From Lederbergia citrea (GTDB taxonomy: Bacteria; Bacillota; Bacilli; Bacillales; Bacillaceae_C), in contig NZ_JAGYPH010000001.1 in assembly GCF_018343525.1 (NCBI RefSeq), forward strand, positions 1,493,778 through 1,557,777: 64,000 nt of DNA, given 5' to 3'. The position numbers were made by a program, and so were the translations under genes. This document shows, piece after piece, positions 8,587 through 17,486 of the stretch. The notes beneath the pieces are model-generated. The model did no database searches. It saw only the letters and a list, made by a program, of their open reading frames with translations, and was not told where the DNA came from. Each line of letters opens with the position of its first letter. The stretch's first letter is position 1.

Positions 8587-10734
8587 ATGTTATGCAGCAA
8601 ATGTTCACATAAACGCGCAAACATTCATCTCCATTTAAATATTAATGGTCATAAACAAACTTTACCTTTATGCTCTGATTGCTATGCAACAGAAAGGGAA
8701 AAATTAGGAGCTTCTATGAATGGTCCCCAATTAGGTTCAGGATTTGAGGATATGTTTAAGAATTTTTCCATGCCTCAAAACCACCCAACGAACGACCAAT
8801 ACCCAGATACTGGGGAAACATCTGTTTCACACGGAAATAATGGCTTCCTCGACCAATTTGGACGAAATTTAAACAATGCAGCTAAAGCAGGCTTGATTGA
8901 TCCAGTTATTGGACGTGATGAGGAAATAAAAAGAGTCATCGAAATATTGAATCGCAGAAATAAAAATAATCCAGTATTGATCGGTGAACCCGGTGTCGGG
9001 AAAACAGCGATTGCAGAAGGTTTGGCATTGAAAATTATTGAGCAGGATGTTCCTCCTAAATTGAAAAACAAAGAAGTGTATTTGCTCGATGTTGCATCTC
9101 TTGTTGCTAATACAGGAATTCGTGGCCAATTCGAAGAAAGAATGAAGCAATTAATCTCAGAATTACAAGCACGAAAAAACATTTTATTATTTATTGATGA
9201 AATTCATCTTCTAGTTGGAGCGGGATCCGCCGAGGGCTCAATGGATGCTGGGAATATTTTAAAACCTGCACTCGCCCGCGGAGAGCTTCAAGTAATTGGT
9301 GCAACCACTTTGAAAGAATACCGACAAATAGAAAAAGACGCAGCGCTTGAACGCCGTTTTCAGCCTGTGCAAGTAGGCGAACCTTCCGCTGAAAAGGCAC
9401 TTGAAATTTTGACGGGATTAAAAGATAAATATGAAAGCTATCATCAGGTCAGCTATAGTGATGAAGTTCTTAAGGCATGCGTTGAGCTTTCAAGCAGATA
9501 TATTCAAGACCGTTACCTTCCGGACAAAGCAATTGATCTCATGGATGAAGCAGGATCGAAGTTAAATTTGTCAATAAAAGAAACGAATAAGGAAGAAATA
9601 CAGCAACGGCTTGCAGAAATTGAAAAAGAAAAACAAACTGCGCTATCTAAAGAAGATTATGAAATAGCCGCTAAACTTCGTGATGAGGAGCTAGAGCTGG
9701 AAAAAGAAATGAATGCTGTTTCTTCCTCTACTAAAGTAGATGTTGAAATCGAGCATATTCACGAAATCATCGAACAAAAAACCGGCATTCCAGTCGGCAA
9801 GCTTCAAAGCGCAGAACAGCAAAAAATGAAAAATCTTGAACAAAGTCTAACGGAAAAAGTAATTGGTCAAGATGAAGCCGTGAAAAAAATTGCCAAAGCC
9901 ATTCGACGCAGCAGAGCCGGATTAAAAGCAAAAAATCGACCAATTGGTTCATTCTTGTTCGTTGGACCTACTGGGGTCGGTAAAACAGAATTGACCAAAA
10001 CGCTTGCAGAAGAATTATTTGGAACAAAAACGGCTCTCGTCCGCCTTGATATGAGTGAGTATATGGAAAAACATAGTGTTTCTAAATTAATTGGTTCACC
10101 TCCAGGTTATGTAGGACATGATGAAGCAGGTCAATTGACTGAAAGAATACGAAGAAACCCGTATTGCATTGTGCTTCTTGACGAAATAGAAAAAGCTCAT
10201 CCTGATGTGCAGCACATGTTCCTTCAAATTTTGGAAGATGGCCGACTTACTGATAGTCAAGGAAGAACAGTCAGCTTTAAAGATACGGTCATTATTATGA
10301 CAAGTAATGCTGGTACCGCAACTAAACAAATTCATGTAGGCTTTGATCGAAGCAATGCGATTAAAGAAACAAGTATTCTTGATTCACTTGGATCTTTCTT
10401 CAAACCCGAATTTATAAACCGATTTGATAGTATTATTGAATTTAATAATCTTGAAAAGGATCATCTCCTTTCCATTGTTGATCTTCTGTTAGAAGAACTG
10501 CAACAGACAACCCTGGAACAAGGGATTGAACTAAATATTACGGATGAAGTTAAAGATAAAATAGTCGAACTTGGATACCATCCTTCCTTTGGTGCCCGCC
10601 CGCTTCGCAGGGTCATTCAAGAACAGCTGGAAGATCAAATTGCTGATTATATATTGGATCACCCGGAAGAAAAAACATTAATTGCTGTATTAAACAATAA
10701 CAATATCATTGTTAATAAAAAAGAGATTGCCTAG
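8587..10734 (+). CDS. clpE: ATP-dependent Clp protease ATPase subunit ClpE
   Basis: This 715-residue class I Clp/Hsp100 ATPase unfolds substrates for ClpP. It begins with the ClpE-specific zinc finger (Cys3, Cys6, Cys29, Cys32). The first AAA+ module has Walker A GEPGVGKT near residue 132 and Walker B LLFIDEIHLL. A UVR-like coiled segment lies near 355 (KEDYEIAAKLRDEELELEKE). The second AAA+ module has GPTGVGKTE near 460. The start is ATG 8587, ten bases after GGAGG; the TTG at 8578 is too close. Two CtsR boxes precede it. The stop codon TAG falls in the loop of the terminator hairpin, which is now split from its T-tract by an insertion. Confidence 0.97.
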   Translation: MLCSKCSHKRANIHLHLNINGHKQTLPLCSDCYATEREKLGASMNGPQLGSGFEDMFKNFSMPQNHPTNDQYPDTGETSVSHGNNGFLDQFGRNLNNAAKAGLIDPVIGRDEEIKRVIEILNRRNKNNPVLIGEPGVGKTAIAEGLALKIIEQDVPPKLKNKEVYLLDVASLVANTGIRGQFEERMKQLISELQARKNILLFIDEIHLLVGAGSAEGSMDAGNILKPALARGELQVIGATTLKEYRQIEKDAALERRFQPVQVGEPSAEKALEILTGLKDKYESYHQVSYSDEVLKACVELSSRYIQDRYLPDKAIDLMDEAGSKLNLSIKETNKEEIQQRLAEIEKEKQTALSKEDYEIAAKLRDEELELEKEMNAVSSSTKVDVEIEHIHEIIEQKTGIPVGKLQSAEQQKMKNLEQSLTEKVIGQDEAVKKIAKAIRRSRAGLKAKNRPIGSFLFVGPTGVGKTELTKTLAEELFGTKTALVRLDMSEYMEKHSVSKLIGSPPGYVGHDEAGQLTERIRRNPYCIVLLDEIEKAHPDVQHMFLQILEDGRLTDSQGRTVSFKDTVIIMTSNAGTATKQIHVGFDRSNAIKETSILDSLGSFFKPEFINRFDSIIEFNNLEKDHLLSIVDLLLEELQQTTLEQGIELNITDEVKDKIVELGYHPSFGARPLRRVIQEQLEDQIADYILDHPEEKTLIAVLNNNNIIVNKKEIA

Positions 10735-10747
10735 TTCGGCAATCTCT
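10722..10747 (+). repeat. Left copy of duplicated clpE terminator hairpin (target-site duplication)
   Basis: The 10-bp stem AGAGATTGCC / GGCAATCTCT contains the clpE stop TAG in its loop. It is followed by the element end CAGACTG instead of a T-tract. An identical 26-base copy lies at 11245-11270. Confidence 0.9.
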
Positions 10748-11244
10748 CAGACTGTAGACAAACTCGAAAAAACGAGTTGTCTACAGTTTTTTTATAGGAT
10801 AGAGTAGGTTTCCGAAGCTTACCTCTCGCTTTCCGCGGGGCGAGCGCCCAGCCGCTTCGTCGCTACGCTCCTGCAGGGTCTCGGCTGTCTCGCAGATCCC
10901 GCAGGAGTCGAGCGGACGCTTCTCCAAACCAATAAAATGATACATTTCACTTTTCTATATACTTTTATTTTTATAATGGAAATTAAGACTAACCTCGAAG
11001 TAATGAAAAACATGACAAGAAACCAGAATCATGAACGTGACCAATTAGAAATTCTTACAATTGAACAACATCGTTTCATAAGCCCATTTAGCTCGTAAAT
11101 TGGACGCTGCAATTAATTTCAACTTCTTTATCCATTTCCAAGACCTTTATTCCTTAATAATAGTGATTTATAGAGCAAAACTATTAAAAAATTTTAAAAG
11201 GCAGTTGGAATGGGCTCATTCCAACTGCCTTTGTCTTCAATCTA
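10748..11244. mobile_element. Decayed IS1182-like element 1
   Basis: This 497-bp insertion is bounded by the imperfect inverted ends CAGACTGTAGACAAA and TTTGTCTTCAATCTA. It lies exactly between two copies of the clpE terminator hairpin. The left end folds into a long hairpin (ACTGTAGACAA...TTGTCTACAGT plus T-tract); the right end holds a second terminator-like hairpin (GGCAGTTGGAATG...CATTCCAACTGCC). Plus-strand fragments in shifting frames at 11040-11165 read DQLEILTIEQ and KLDAAINFNF...DLYSL. These resemble the N-terminus of IS1182-family transposases, but stops and frame breaks make it dead. The family call rests on these fragments and end similarity to element 2. Confidence 0.7.
10807..10930. 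repeat. GC-rich repeat, type B copy 1
   Basis: This roughly 124-bp GC-rich island in AT-rich DNA runs from GGTTTCCGAAGCTTACC to GCTTCTCCAAACC and contains CTTTCCGCGGGGCGAGCG and CTCCTGCAGGGTCTCGG. It is nearly identical, in reverse, to 19845-19969. It has potential for strong secondary structure and no coding role. Confidence 0.85.
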
Positions 11245-11275
11245 AGAGATTGCCTAGTTCGGCAATCTCTTTTTC
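11245..11275 (+). terminator. Right copy of clpE terminator with T-tract
   Basis: This is the same 26-base hairpin as at 10722-10747, here followed by TTTTTCTT. Before the insertion it was the clpE terminator. It now lies between the element and the convergent peptidase gene. Confidence 0.9.
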
Positions 11276-12970
11276 TTATAATTTTTTGTCATCCACACTT
11301 TCCAGCCATTGTTGAATTGTTCCTACAACAGATTCAACGCAGCCGTCTTCGAATGGTGATATTAGATTTGCTTCTTTTACAAGCTCAGTAAATGATTTAC
11401 TTCCTCCAAGTGAACATAGATATACATAATCTTTCCATGCTTCTTCAGCATTATCTTGCGATCTCTTCCAAAACTGGAACGCACAAATTTGCGCTAGCGT
11501 ATAATCTATATAATAAAATGGGTCATTATAAATATGAGCTTGTCTTTGCCAAAAGCCACCTTGTTCCAGATAGTCATTACCTTCATATTCCCGATGAGGT
11601 AAGTATTTTTTCTCCAACTCACTCCATGCTTGCTTTCTCTCTGCTGGGCTAAAATCTGGATTTTCATAAACGATATGTTGGAACTCATCAACTGCCACAC
11701 CATACGGAAGAAATAACAATGCTCCACTTAAATGTGAGTATTTATATTTATCTGTATCTTCTTTAAAGAATAATTCCATCCAAGGCCACGTAAAAAATTC
11801 CATGCTCATTGAATGAATTTCACATGCCTCGTATGTTGGCCAAGTATATTCAGGAATGTCATAATGCCTGCTGGAATACACTTGGAAAGCATGCCCCGCT
11901 TCATGAGTCAATACATCAATATCTCCGGAAGTACCATTAAAGTTGGAGAAGATAAATGGCGACTGATAATTTTCAATGTAGGTGCAATATCCTCCCCCTG
12001 CCTTGCCTTTTTTTGCGATTAGGTCAAGCAGGTTTCTTTCCGTCATAAAATCAAAAAAGCTTCCTGTTTCTTCAGATAATTCATGATACATTTTTGCGCC
12101 ATTTTCAATAATCCATTCAGGTGAACCTTTTGGAACAGCATTTCCGGAGGTAAACTTGAAACCTTCATCATAATAAGTCAATGATTCTACACCAATTCGT
12201 TCTTGCTGCCGCTCGTATAATTTTGTCGCAAGTGGAACAATATGGTCTTTTACTTGATCGCGGAATTTTTTAACCATTGATGCATCGTAATCCGTTCTCG
12301 CCATTCTATAATATGCTAGCTCGACAAAGTTACGAAACCCTAGAGCGGAAGCAATCTCTGTTCGCACTTTTACTAGCTTATCAAAGATTTCATCGAATTT
12401 TTCACTATGTTCTTGAAAGAAATTAAATTTAACTTCATTTGCTCGTTTTCTCATGCTTCTATCCTGTGATTCAGCAAAAGGTTGCAATTGCGGAAGTGTC
12501 CTTTCTTCTCCTTCGAACATAATTTTAGCGGAGGCCACCAATTTCGTATACTCAGATGACAACTTATTTTCCTGTTGTAAGAGTGGAATAATTTCGGGGG
12601 AAAATGTTTTTAATTGTGCTTCTGCAAGTGCAAAAAGCTGGTTTCCCCATTTTTCTTCAAGCTCAGCTCGAAAAGGTGTATGGACAAGGGCCTCATAATA
12701 TTGGGATACTAATCCATCAACAATTGGTGCAGCTTCATCAAGATAGTCATTTTCTTGTTCATAAAATTCGTCTTCCGTATCAATTGTATGCCTAATATGA
12801 CAAAGATTGAACATCGTGCCAAGATCACTGCGAATCTCATTAATAACTTTTATAGCTTGATTTTGTTGTTCAACATTTTTGGCACCATTAAATTTTTCAA
12901 GTGCTTCGTCAAATTGTAGTTTTATCTGTTCCAAATCTGGCCGTTTGTATGTATATTCTTCAAATTTCAT
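11276..12970 (-). CDS. M3-family oligoendopeptidase
   Basis: This 564-residue cytoplasmic zinc metallopeptidase is the usual length for the shorter M3 oligoendopeptidases. The zinc motif HEAGH in DVLTHEAGHAFQVY lies at about residues 354-358, with the third ligand Glu in the following helix (YEACEIHSMSMEFF). The N-terminal half is the helical cap. Members cleave short peptides of roughly 6-18 residues. ATG 12970 follows GGAGAGGTGG. The upstream neighbour on the same strand is a MarR regulator gene 20 bases away, so co-transcription is likely. No exporter or signal peptide is seen. Confidence 0.92.
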   Translation of the reverse strand: MKFEEYTYKRPDLEQIKLQFDEALEKFNGAKNVEQQNQAIKVINEIRSDLGTMFNLCHIRHTIDTEDEFYEQENDYLDEAAPIVDGLVSQYYEALVHTPFRAELEEKWGNQLFALAEAQLKTFSPEIIPLLQQENKLSSEYTKLVASAKIMFEGEERTLPQLQPFAESQDRSMRKRANEVKFNFFQEHSEKFDEIFDKLVKVRTEIASALGFRNFVELAYYRMARTDYDASMVKKFRDQVKDHIVPLATKLYERQQERIGVESLTYYDEGFKFTSGNAVPKGSPEWIIENGAKMYHELSEETGSFFDFMTERNLLDLIAKKGKAGGGYCTYIENYQSPFIFSNFNGTSGDIDVLTHEAGHAFQVYSSRHYDIPEYTWPTYEACEIHSMSMEFFTWPWMELFFKEDTDKYKYSHLSGALLFLPYGVAVDEFQHIVYENPDFSPAERKQAWSELEKKYLPHREYEGNDYLEQGGFWQRQAHIYNDPFYYIDYTLAQICAFQFWKRSQDNAEEAWKDYVYLCSLGGSKSFTELVKEANLISPFEDGCVESVVGTIQQWLESVDDKKL

Positions 12971-12989
12971 TATTCATCCACCTCTCCAA

Positions 12990-13433
12990 CTAGTTTTTAT
13001 TTTTTTCAACCGATAAACCGAGCTTTTTAAGTAATTCAACCGCTTGTTCTTTTTCATCAGGATTAAGTATTGAAACTAAGTTATGGATTCGCTTTGCATG
13101 TTCCGGAAAAAAAGATTCAATAAATCTATAGCCCTTATCAGTGATCTCAGCATAGGTAACCCTACGATCACTAGCGCTTGCTGTTCTTTTAACCAATTCT
13201 TTCTTTTCAAGCTTATCAACAACATATGTAATACTGCCGCTTGCTAGGAGGATTTTTCCTCCTATTTGCTGAAGTGGTTGTTTGCCTTTATGAAATAGCA
13301 GTTCCAAGACGGCAAATTCTGTCGGATTTAATCCCGAGTTATAAATGTGAACATTGACTGACTCATTCAGCGATCGATACGCACGTGATAGAACAATAAA
13401 TAATTTCAATGATTCCTCTTCTTCTTTATTCAT
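12990..13433 (-). CDS. mhqR: MarR-family transcriptional regulator, MhqR-like
   Basis: The protein is 147 residues from ATG 13433. It has the winged-helix core of MarR: GLNPTEFAVLELLFHKGKQP, then QQIGGKILLASGSITYVVDKLEKK, and the wing motif ASDRRVTYAEITDKG. LASGSITYVVDKLE and the opening KLFIVLSRAYRSLNE are close to B. subtilis MhqR (YkvE), a quinone-responsive repressor encoded near clpE and ykvI there; the context here agrees. It is followed at once by the M3 peptidase gene, a possible target. No Cys is present in the visible core, unlike thiol-switch MarR proteins such as OhrR. Confidence 0.7.
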   Translation of the reverse strand: MNKEEEESLKLFIVLSRAYRSLNESVNVHIYNSGLNPTEFAVLELLFHKGKQPLQQIGGKILLASGSITYVVDKLEKKELVKRTASASDRRVTYAEITDKGYRFIESFFPEHAKRIHNLVSILNPDEKEQAVELLKKLGLSVEKNKN

Positions 13434-13561
13434 ACAATCAGTTCCTTTTATAGAATATGACCCCCTTCCTAAGTTTACCAAATAAATGTATGAAGTGTAT
13501 ATAAAGAGCATGAATAGAGTAGGCATTTTTCTATACGCCTACTCTATTTCTCATATAGTAA

Positions 13562-14356
13562 TTAAAGTAATGTTTCTGCTCCGTCAATGTAAATTTCAGA
13601 CCCAGAAATATGGCTCGATGCATCAGACGCCAAAAAATGGATAAGATTTGCTACTTGTTCTGGTTTACCTGGGGCATCTTCAAGAGGATGACTGCCCTCG
13701 GGATATTCTACAGGAATTTGGACTTTCTTCAGTTTTTCCTGATCCGGATGTGTGTTTTCGCCAATATTTGTTTCGATTGCTCCGGGGCAGATAATATTGA
13801 CTCGAATTTTATATGTTGATAGCTCTAAAGCTGCCATTTTTCCAAATGCCATTTGACCTGCTTTGGAACTGCTATATGCTGACATCCCGATTCCTGAAAA
13901 CTTTCTATTTCCATTGATGGAACTAGTAATAATAATACTTCCGCCATTTTTCTTTAAATGGGGTATGGAGTATTTTACTGTTAAGAATGTGCTTTTTAAG
14001 TTAGTTGACAATGTGTGGTCCCAGTCTTCAGGAGAAAAATCTTCAATTGGCGTGACAACACCGTTAATTCCTGCATTGGCAAAAACGATATCCAAGCGTC
14101 CAAATTCACTTACTACTTCATTGATACCATTTTCAACACGTTTTGGATCAGATAAGTCTACATCAACAATAAAGGCTTTACCACCAAGTTGTATAATTTC
14201 TTCCTTAACTTTTTCTGCCTTTTCTTCTTTTAGATCAAGCAGTCCGATTGCAGCTCCCGCTTTTGCTAATCTCAATGCGGCAGCTTTTCCAATGCCTGAC
14301 GCCGCTCCTGTAATAATAGCTACTTTGTTTTGCAAACTTAGCTGATGATCTTCCAT
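13562..14356 (-). CDS. SDR-family oxidoreductase
   Basis: This is a 264-residue classical short-chain dehydrogenase. The cofactor motif TGAASGIGKAA lies near residue 15, NAGING near 94, the catalytic Ser in IITSSINGN near 147, YSSSKAG (Tyr/Lys) near 165, and the C-terminus is EIYIDGAETLL. Asp in LLDLKEEKAEK after the second strand suggests NAD(H) preference. The substrate is unknown. ATG 14356 follows GGAGGG; an upstream in-frame extension has no family counterpart. It lies next to an SMP-30 lactonase gene on the same strand, so a sugar-oxidation pair is possible. Confidence 0.85.
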   Translation of the reverse strand: MEDHQLSLQNKVAIITGAASGIGKAAALRLAKAGAAIGLLDLKEEKAEKVKEEIIQLGGKAFIVDVDLSDPKRVENGINEVVSEFGRLDIVFANAGINGVVTPIEDFSPEDWDHTLSTNLKSTFLTVKYSIPHLKKNGGSIIITSSINGNRKFSGIGMSAYSSSKAGQMAFGKMAALELSTYKIRVNIICPGAIETNIGENTHPDQEKLKKVQIPVEYPEGSHPLEDAPGKPEQVANLIHFLASDASSHISGSEIYIDGAETLL

Positions 14357-14440
14357 AATAGGGACCCTCCATTTTAATCTTTTGGAGAGTTTACCCAATT
14401 TGGAGTGTTCTAGTCCTATAAAAAAGAAATTTCATAAATC

Positions 14441-15316
14441 TTACCCAAACTTAAAAGTATCAGAACCTTTTATCCCTGTTTTCACACGAAAAAGACCACC
14501 TGCATGTGGGTATTTCTCTAATGTTTCCTGATCCAGTCCTGTTCTAGCTGTTGTAATGTATAATTCGTCAAGATTTTCTCCACCGAAGACACATGATGTT
14601 ACTTGTGGTGCGGGAATGGGAATTGAAACAAGTAATTCTCCAGTTTTTGGATTCCATCGTGTCACTTGGAAACCTCCCCAATGGGCGATCCATATATTTC
14701 CTTCTAAATCGGATGTCATTCCATCCGGTCCTCCCATTTCATGCGGGATAACAACAGCAATTCGTTTGTTTGAGATTTCACCAGTTTTCATGTCATAGTC
14801 ATATGAGACTACTTGTCTTGTTGGAGTATCAATATAATACATAGTCTTAAAATCAGGACTCCAAGCAATCCCATTTGAGATAGTCACATTATCCAATACT
14901 TTCTTAACGTGATTCCCTTGCTCAAAACAATATAGGCTCGCTTGTCCTTCTGCACCATCATAAGCCATTGTTCCAGCCCAAAACCTTCCATTAGGATCGC
15001 ATTTTCCATCGTTAAATCGATTATTTTCCAAATGTTCTTCAGGATTTTCAATAAAGGTTAAACGTTCAGATGGCAAATCAATAAAATAAAATCCGCTTTG
15101 AAGCACTGCAACAAGTCCACCGTTTTTTCTTGGCACTACAGCACCGATATGCTCATCCAATTGGATAATGCCTGTACTTCCAGATGAAGGTTCATATGTA
15201 TGAATTTGCTTTCCTAAAATATCAACCCAATATAAGACTTTAGATTCAGCATCCCATGATGGTCCCTCTCCTAATTCTGCTTGTGCGTCGACAATTAGTT
15301 CAACATGTTCAACCAT
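14441..15316 (-). CDS. SMP-30/gluconolactonase/LRE-family protein
   Basis: This 291-residue six-bladed beta-propeller matches the SMP-30/gluconolactonase family, which hydrolyses sugar lactones using a divalent metal. Visible motifs are the metal-ligand Glu in ELGEGPSWDAES near residue 17, NRFNDGKCDPNGRFWAGTM near 97-115, SNGIAWSPDFKTMYYIDT near 145-165, and GGPDGMTSDLEGNIWIAHW near 195 with the conserved Asp. The adjacent SDR could supply the lactone by oxidising an aldose. Start ATG 15316. Confidence 0.9.
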   Translation of the reverse strand: MVEHVELIVDAQAELGEGPSWDAESKVLYWVDILGKQIHTYEPSSGSTGIIQLDEHIGAVVPRKNGGLVAVLQSGFYFIDLPSERLTFIENPEEHLENNRFNDGKCDPNGRFWAGTMAYDGAEGQASLYCFEQGNHVKKVLDNVTISNGIAWSPDFKTMYYIDTPTRQVVSYDYDMKTGEISNKRIAVVIPHEMGGPDGMTSDLEGNIWIAHWGGFQVTRWNPKTGELLVSIPIPAPQVTSCVFGGENLDELYITTARTGLDQETLEKYPHAGGLFRVKTGIKGSDTFKFG

Positions 15317-15356
15317 TTTATTCAGACCTTTCTTATTTTAATAAGTTAAACTATGA

Positions 15357-15384
15357 AAAAACCCCGATTTAATCGGAGTTTCAG
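15357..15384 (-). terminator. Minus-strand terminator upstream of the SMP-30 gene
   Basis: On the minus strand ACTCCGAT-TAA-ATCGGGGT is followed by TTTTTT. It ends a short transcript coming from the region 15395-15650. Confidence 0.8.
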
Positions 15385-15394
15385 CACTAGTAAA

Positions 15395-15530
15395 TTATTT
15401 CTTTAGCTTTTTTAAGTTTTCAATTTTTACTTTTGAACTGTCCATTGGATCCCCATCGAACTGTTCTGTTCAATAATAAACTATTTTTTTTAGTAATATC
15501 ATTGCTATGTAGCTTTACCGATACAATCAT
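15395..15530 (-). other. Putative small transcript or small-protein gene
   Basis: No recognised gene lies in 15317-15652, yet a good minus-strand terminator sits at 15357-15384. Two overlapping tiny frames precede it. One is a 36-codon frame from ATG 15530, preceded by GAGGAGA but only one base away. The other is a 16-codon, Lys-rich frame from ATG 15445 (MDSSKVKIENLKKLKK) with a GGGG upstream. I cannot choose between a small protein and a small RNA. Confidence 0.3.
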
Positions 15531-15652
15531 TCTCCTCTATAATATTTGTGTATATATTAAGAAGCAAAAATTTAGTATAGAGGTAATATTCGACATAGAT
15601 TGTTTTAATCCTTCATTTTTACATTCTTTTTTAAAAATTCGGTGAAAAATAG

Positions 15653-15910
15653 TTATTTTGCAGAGGATAATCTTTGTTGTTTAATATAGAAATTAATACC
15701 GGCTTTGCGTGGAACCCTGCTGGGAGTCTTGGTGTATTTTTCTGCTTGAAATAGTTGGTAATATTCATTTAATAAAGAATCGAGCTCTCGGCTGCAAGCA
15801 ATTGTAATAGCCGCACATAATCCATGTTTCTCTCCATGTAAACACATTTCATCACGCTTCTCTTGAATTCGCAGTAAAAATCTTATTTGCTCCTTGCCTC
15901 TACAATGCAT
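15653..15910 (-). CDS. Spo0E-family aspartyl-phosphate phosphatase-like protein
   Basis: This 85-residue protein contains LLRIQEKRDEMCLHGEKHG in the first helix and CSRELDSLLNEYYQLF in the second. This matches the two-helix Spo0E family with its signature SQELDxLLxxY, here SRELD. Spo0E-type proteins dephosphorylate Spo0A-P and delay sporulation; SRELD keeps the acidic catalytic core. The basic C-terminal tail (about residues 60-85) is not part of the family. The ribosome binding site GGAGGAG precedes ATG 15910. It is isolated, as spo0E-like genes often are. Confidence 0.75.
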   Translation of the reverse strand: MHCRGKEQIRFLLRIQEKRDEMCLHGEKHGLCAAITIACSRELDSLLNEYYQLFQAEKYTKTPSRVPRKAGINFYIKQQRLSSAK

Positions 15911-16257
15911 TTATTTTTCTCCTCCAATTATATACTCCTTAAAAACTCAACTATGTCATTATCTCAGCTATATTTTTAATTGTAAATAGATTCGCAAAAT
16001 TAGACATTTTTTTCGTGAATTGTCACTACTTATTAACAATTCGTCGTTCATCTGTAACAATTGTCATTACAACTTCTGCCAATTTGACTCCTATTTCTTT
16101 CATATTACCCTTATTTTCACCACATCTAGTAAAAATTTGATTTTCCATGTGATCATACGCTTTTAATAGTTGTCACTTAATCGTTAAGAAATCGTAATGT
16201 TTATCTGAGTCATTCAAGGGTAAAATAACGCCAACAACTATGAAACTGGTGATGTTG
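15911..16257. other. Intergenic region upstream of the acyltransferase gene
   Basis: This AT-rich stretch holds the promoters of the two divergent flanking genes. I see no gene, strong hairpin, riboswitch or known operator in it. Confidence 0.4.
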
Positions 16258-17301
16258 ATGACAAAAAGAGATTATTATTTTGATAATGCAAAATTCATAT
16301 TAATATTTTTCGTCGTGTTTGGGCATTTGCTTAAATCGTATATTGACTCAGACAACTTAATTTCTAATCTTTATAAATTGATTTACACATTTCATATGCC
16401 AGCATTTATTCTTGTTTCAGGATTTTTCGCTAAAGGAATTTATGAGTCAGGTTATATAGGAAAAATCACTAAAAAGTTAATTCTTCCATATGTTATTTTT
16501 CAATTCATCTATTCGATTTTTTATTATTTTTTATTCAGTAAATCAATATTCAAGGTTGATATACTCAATCCTCATTGGTCGCTTTGGTTTCTGATCAGTT
16601 TGTTTTGTTGGAATATCATGTTACTTATATTCAATAAATTAAAGCCTATACATTCGTTAGTGATTGCTTTTGCGATCGGGCTAGCAGTAGGATATGCAGA
16701 TTGGATTTCAAATTACCTAAGTCTTTCAAGGACCTTTGTTTTCTTTCCTTTTTTCTTAGTCGGATATTACTTGAAAAAGGAGCATTTCCAGGCAATTACG
16801 ACACGCCCCGGTAAACTACTGGCCGCAATAACCATAATGATTGTCGCTTTAGGAATTATTTATTTCCCAGAATTGAATGAGCAATGGCTGCTCGGTTCTA
16901 AACCTTATAGCCACTTAGAATCAATTTCAGCAATTGGATTATTAAAGCGAATGAGTATTTACGGTATTAATTTTATTATGATTGGAAGTTTTTTTGCTTT
17001 CGTACCGCGTAGAAGGGTCTTTTTTACAAAATGGGGGGGCAATACACTTTATGTTTATTTGCTTCACGGGTTTATTGTTCGTACATTCAGAGGCAGTAAC
17101 ATAGAGGCCTATTTAAATAACTCACAAACAATCTTTATCATGTTAATTTTGACATTATTACTCACCCTCTTTCTATCCAGTAAAGTAGTAACCACTGCCG
17201 CACAACCGATTATTGAGCTGAGGTGGTCAAGGTGGAAAAAGACAATATACGATTTCAAAGAGAACCTTAAAGAGCCAAAAGGAAAGGTCCAAAATGAATA
17301 A
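16258..17301 (+). CDS. Acyltransferase-3 family membrane protein
   Basis: This 347-residue integral membrane protein has about ten helices. The family motif is at the N-terminus: RDYYFDNAKFILIFFVVFGH, with the catalytic His of acyltransferase-3 enzymes, followed by FHMPAFILVSGFF and the late YLLHGF motif. Such proteins O-acetylate extracellular polysaccharides or cell-wall sugars; the acceptor is unknown. The start is uncertain. I chose ATG 16258 because GGTGAT precedes it, but ATG 16240 in the same frame is possible. A terminator follows directly and there is no glycosyltransferase nearby. Confidence 0.85.
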   Translation: MTKRDYYFDNAKFILIFFVVFGHLLKSYIDSDNLISNLYKLIYTFHMPAFILVSGFFAKGIYESGYIGKITKKLILPYVIFQFIYSIFYYFLFSKSIFKVDILNPHWSLWFLISLFCWNIMLLIFNKLKPIHSLVIAFAIGLAVGYADWISNYLSLSRTFVFFPFFLVGYYLKKEHFQAITTRPGKLLAAITIMIVALGIIYFPELNEQWLLGSKPYSHLESISAIGLLKRMSIYGINFIMIGSFFAFVPRRRVFFTKWGGNTLYVYLLHGFIVRTFRGSNIEAYLNNSQTIFIMLILTLLLTLFLSSKVVTTAAQPIIELRWSRWKKTIYDFKENLKEPKGKVQNE

Positions 17302-17316
17302 AGGTTATAACCTTTA

Positions 17317-17343
17317 ACAGCCCAATTTCGGGCTGTTTTTCCT
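17317..17343 (+). terminator. Terminator of the acyltransferase gene
   Basis: ACAGCCC-AATTTC-GGGCTGT is followed by TTTTTCC. Confidence 0.9.
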
Positions 17344-17486
17344 TTATTAAGGAAATTCGACCTTTATGATAAAACTCCTTCAATTTTTCGCACTATTTTA
17401 CATTTTCTCCATACGTTGAGGTTTTAGTATAAGTCCTGTAAAATGGGTAGGAATGAGTATCAGCGAAAAGGAGCAAGTATTTTTTC

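Noticed and set aside
11100..11315. 71-codon plus-strand frame as a small gene
   Set aside because: Its first 20 residues are a transposase remnant and the rest runs through the terminator hairpin into the antisense of the peptidase gene.
15911..16257. Search for a riboswitch or operator in the long gap before the acyltransferase
   Set aside because: No conserved block or strong hairpin was found by eye.
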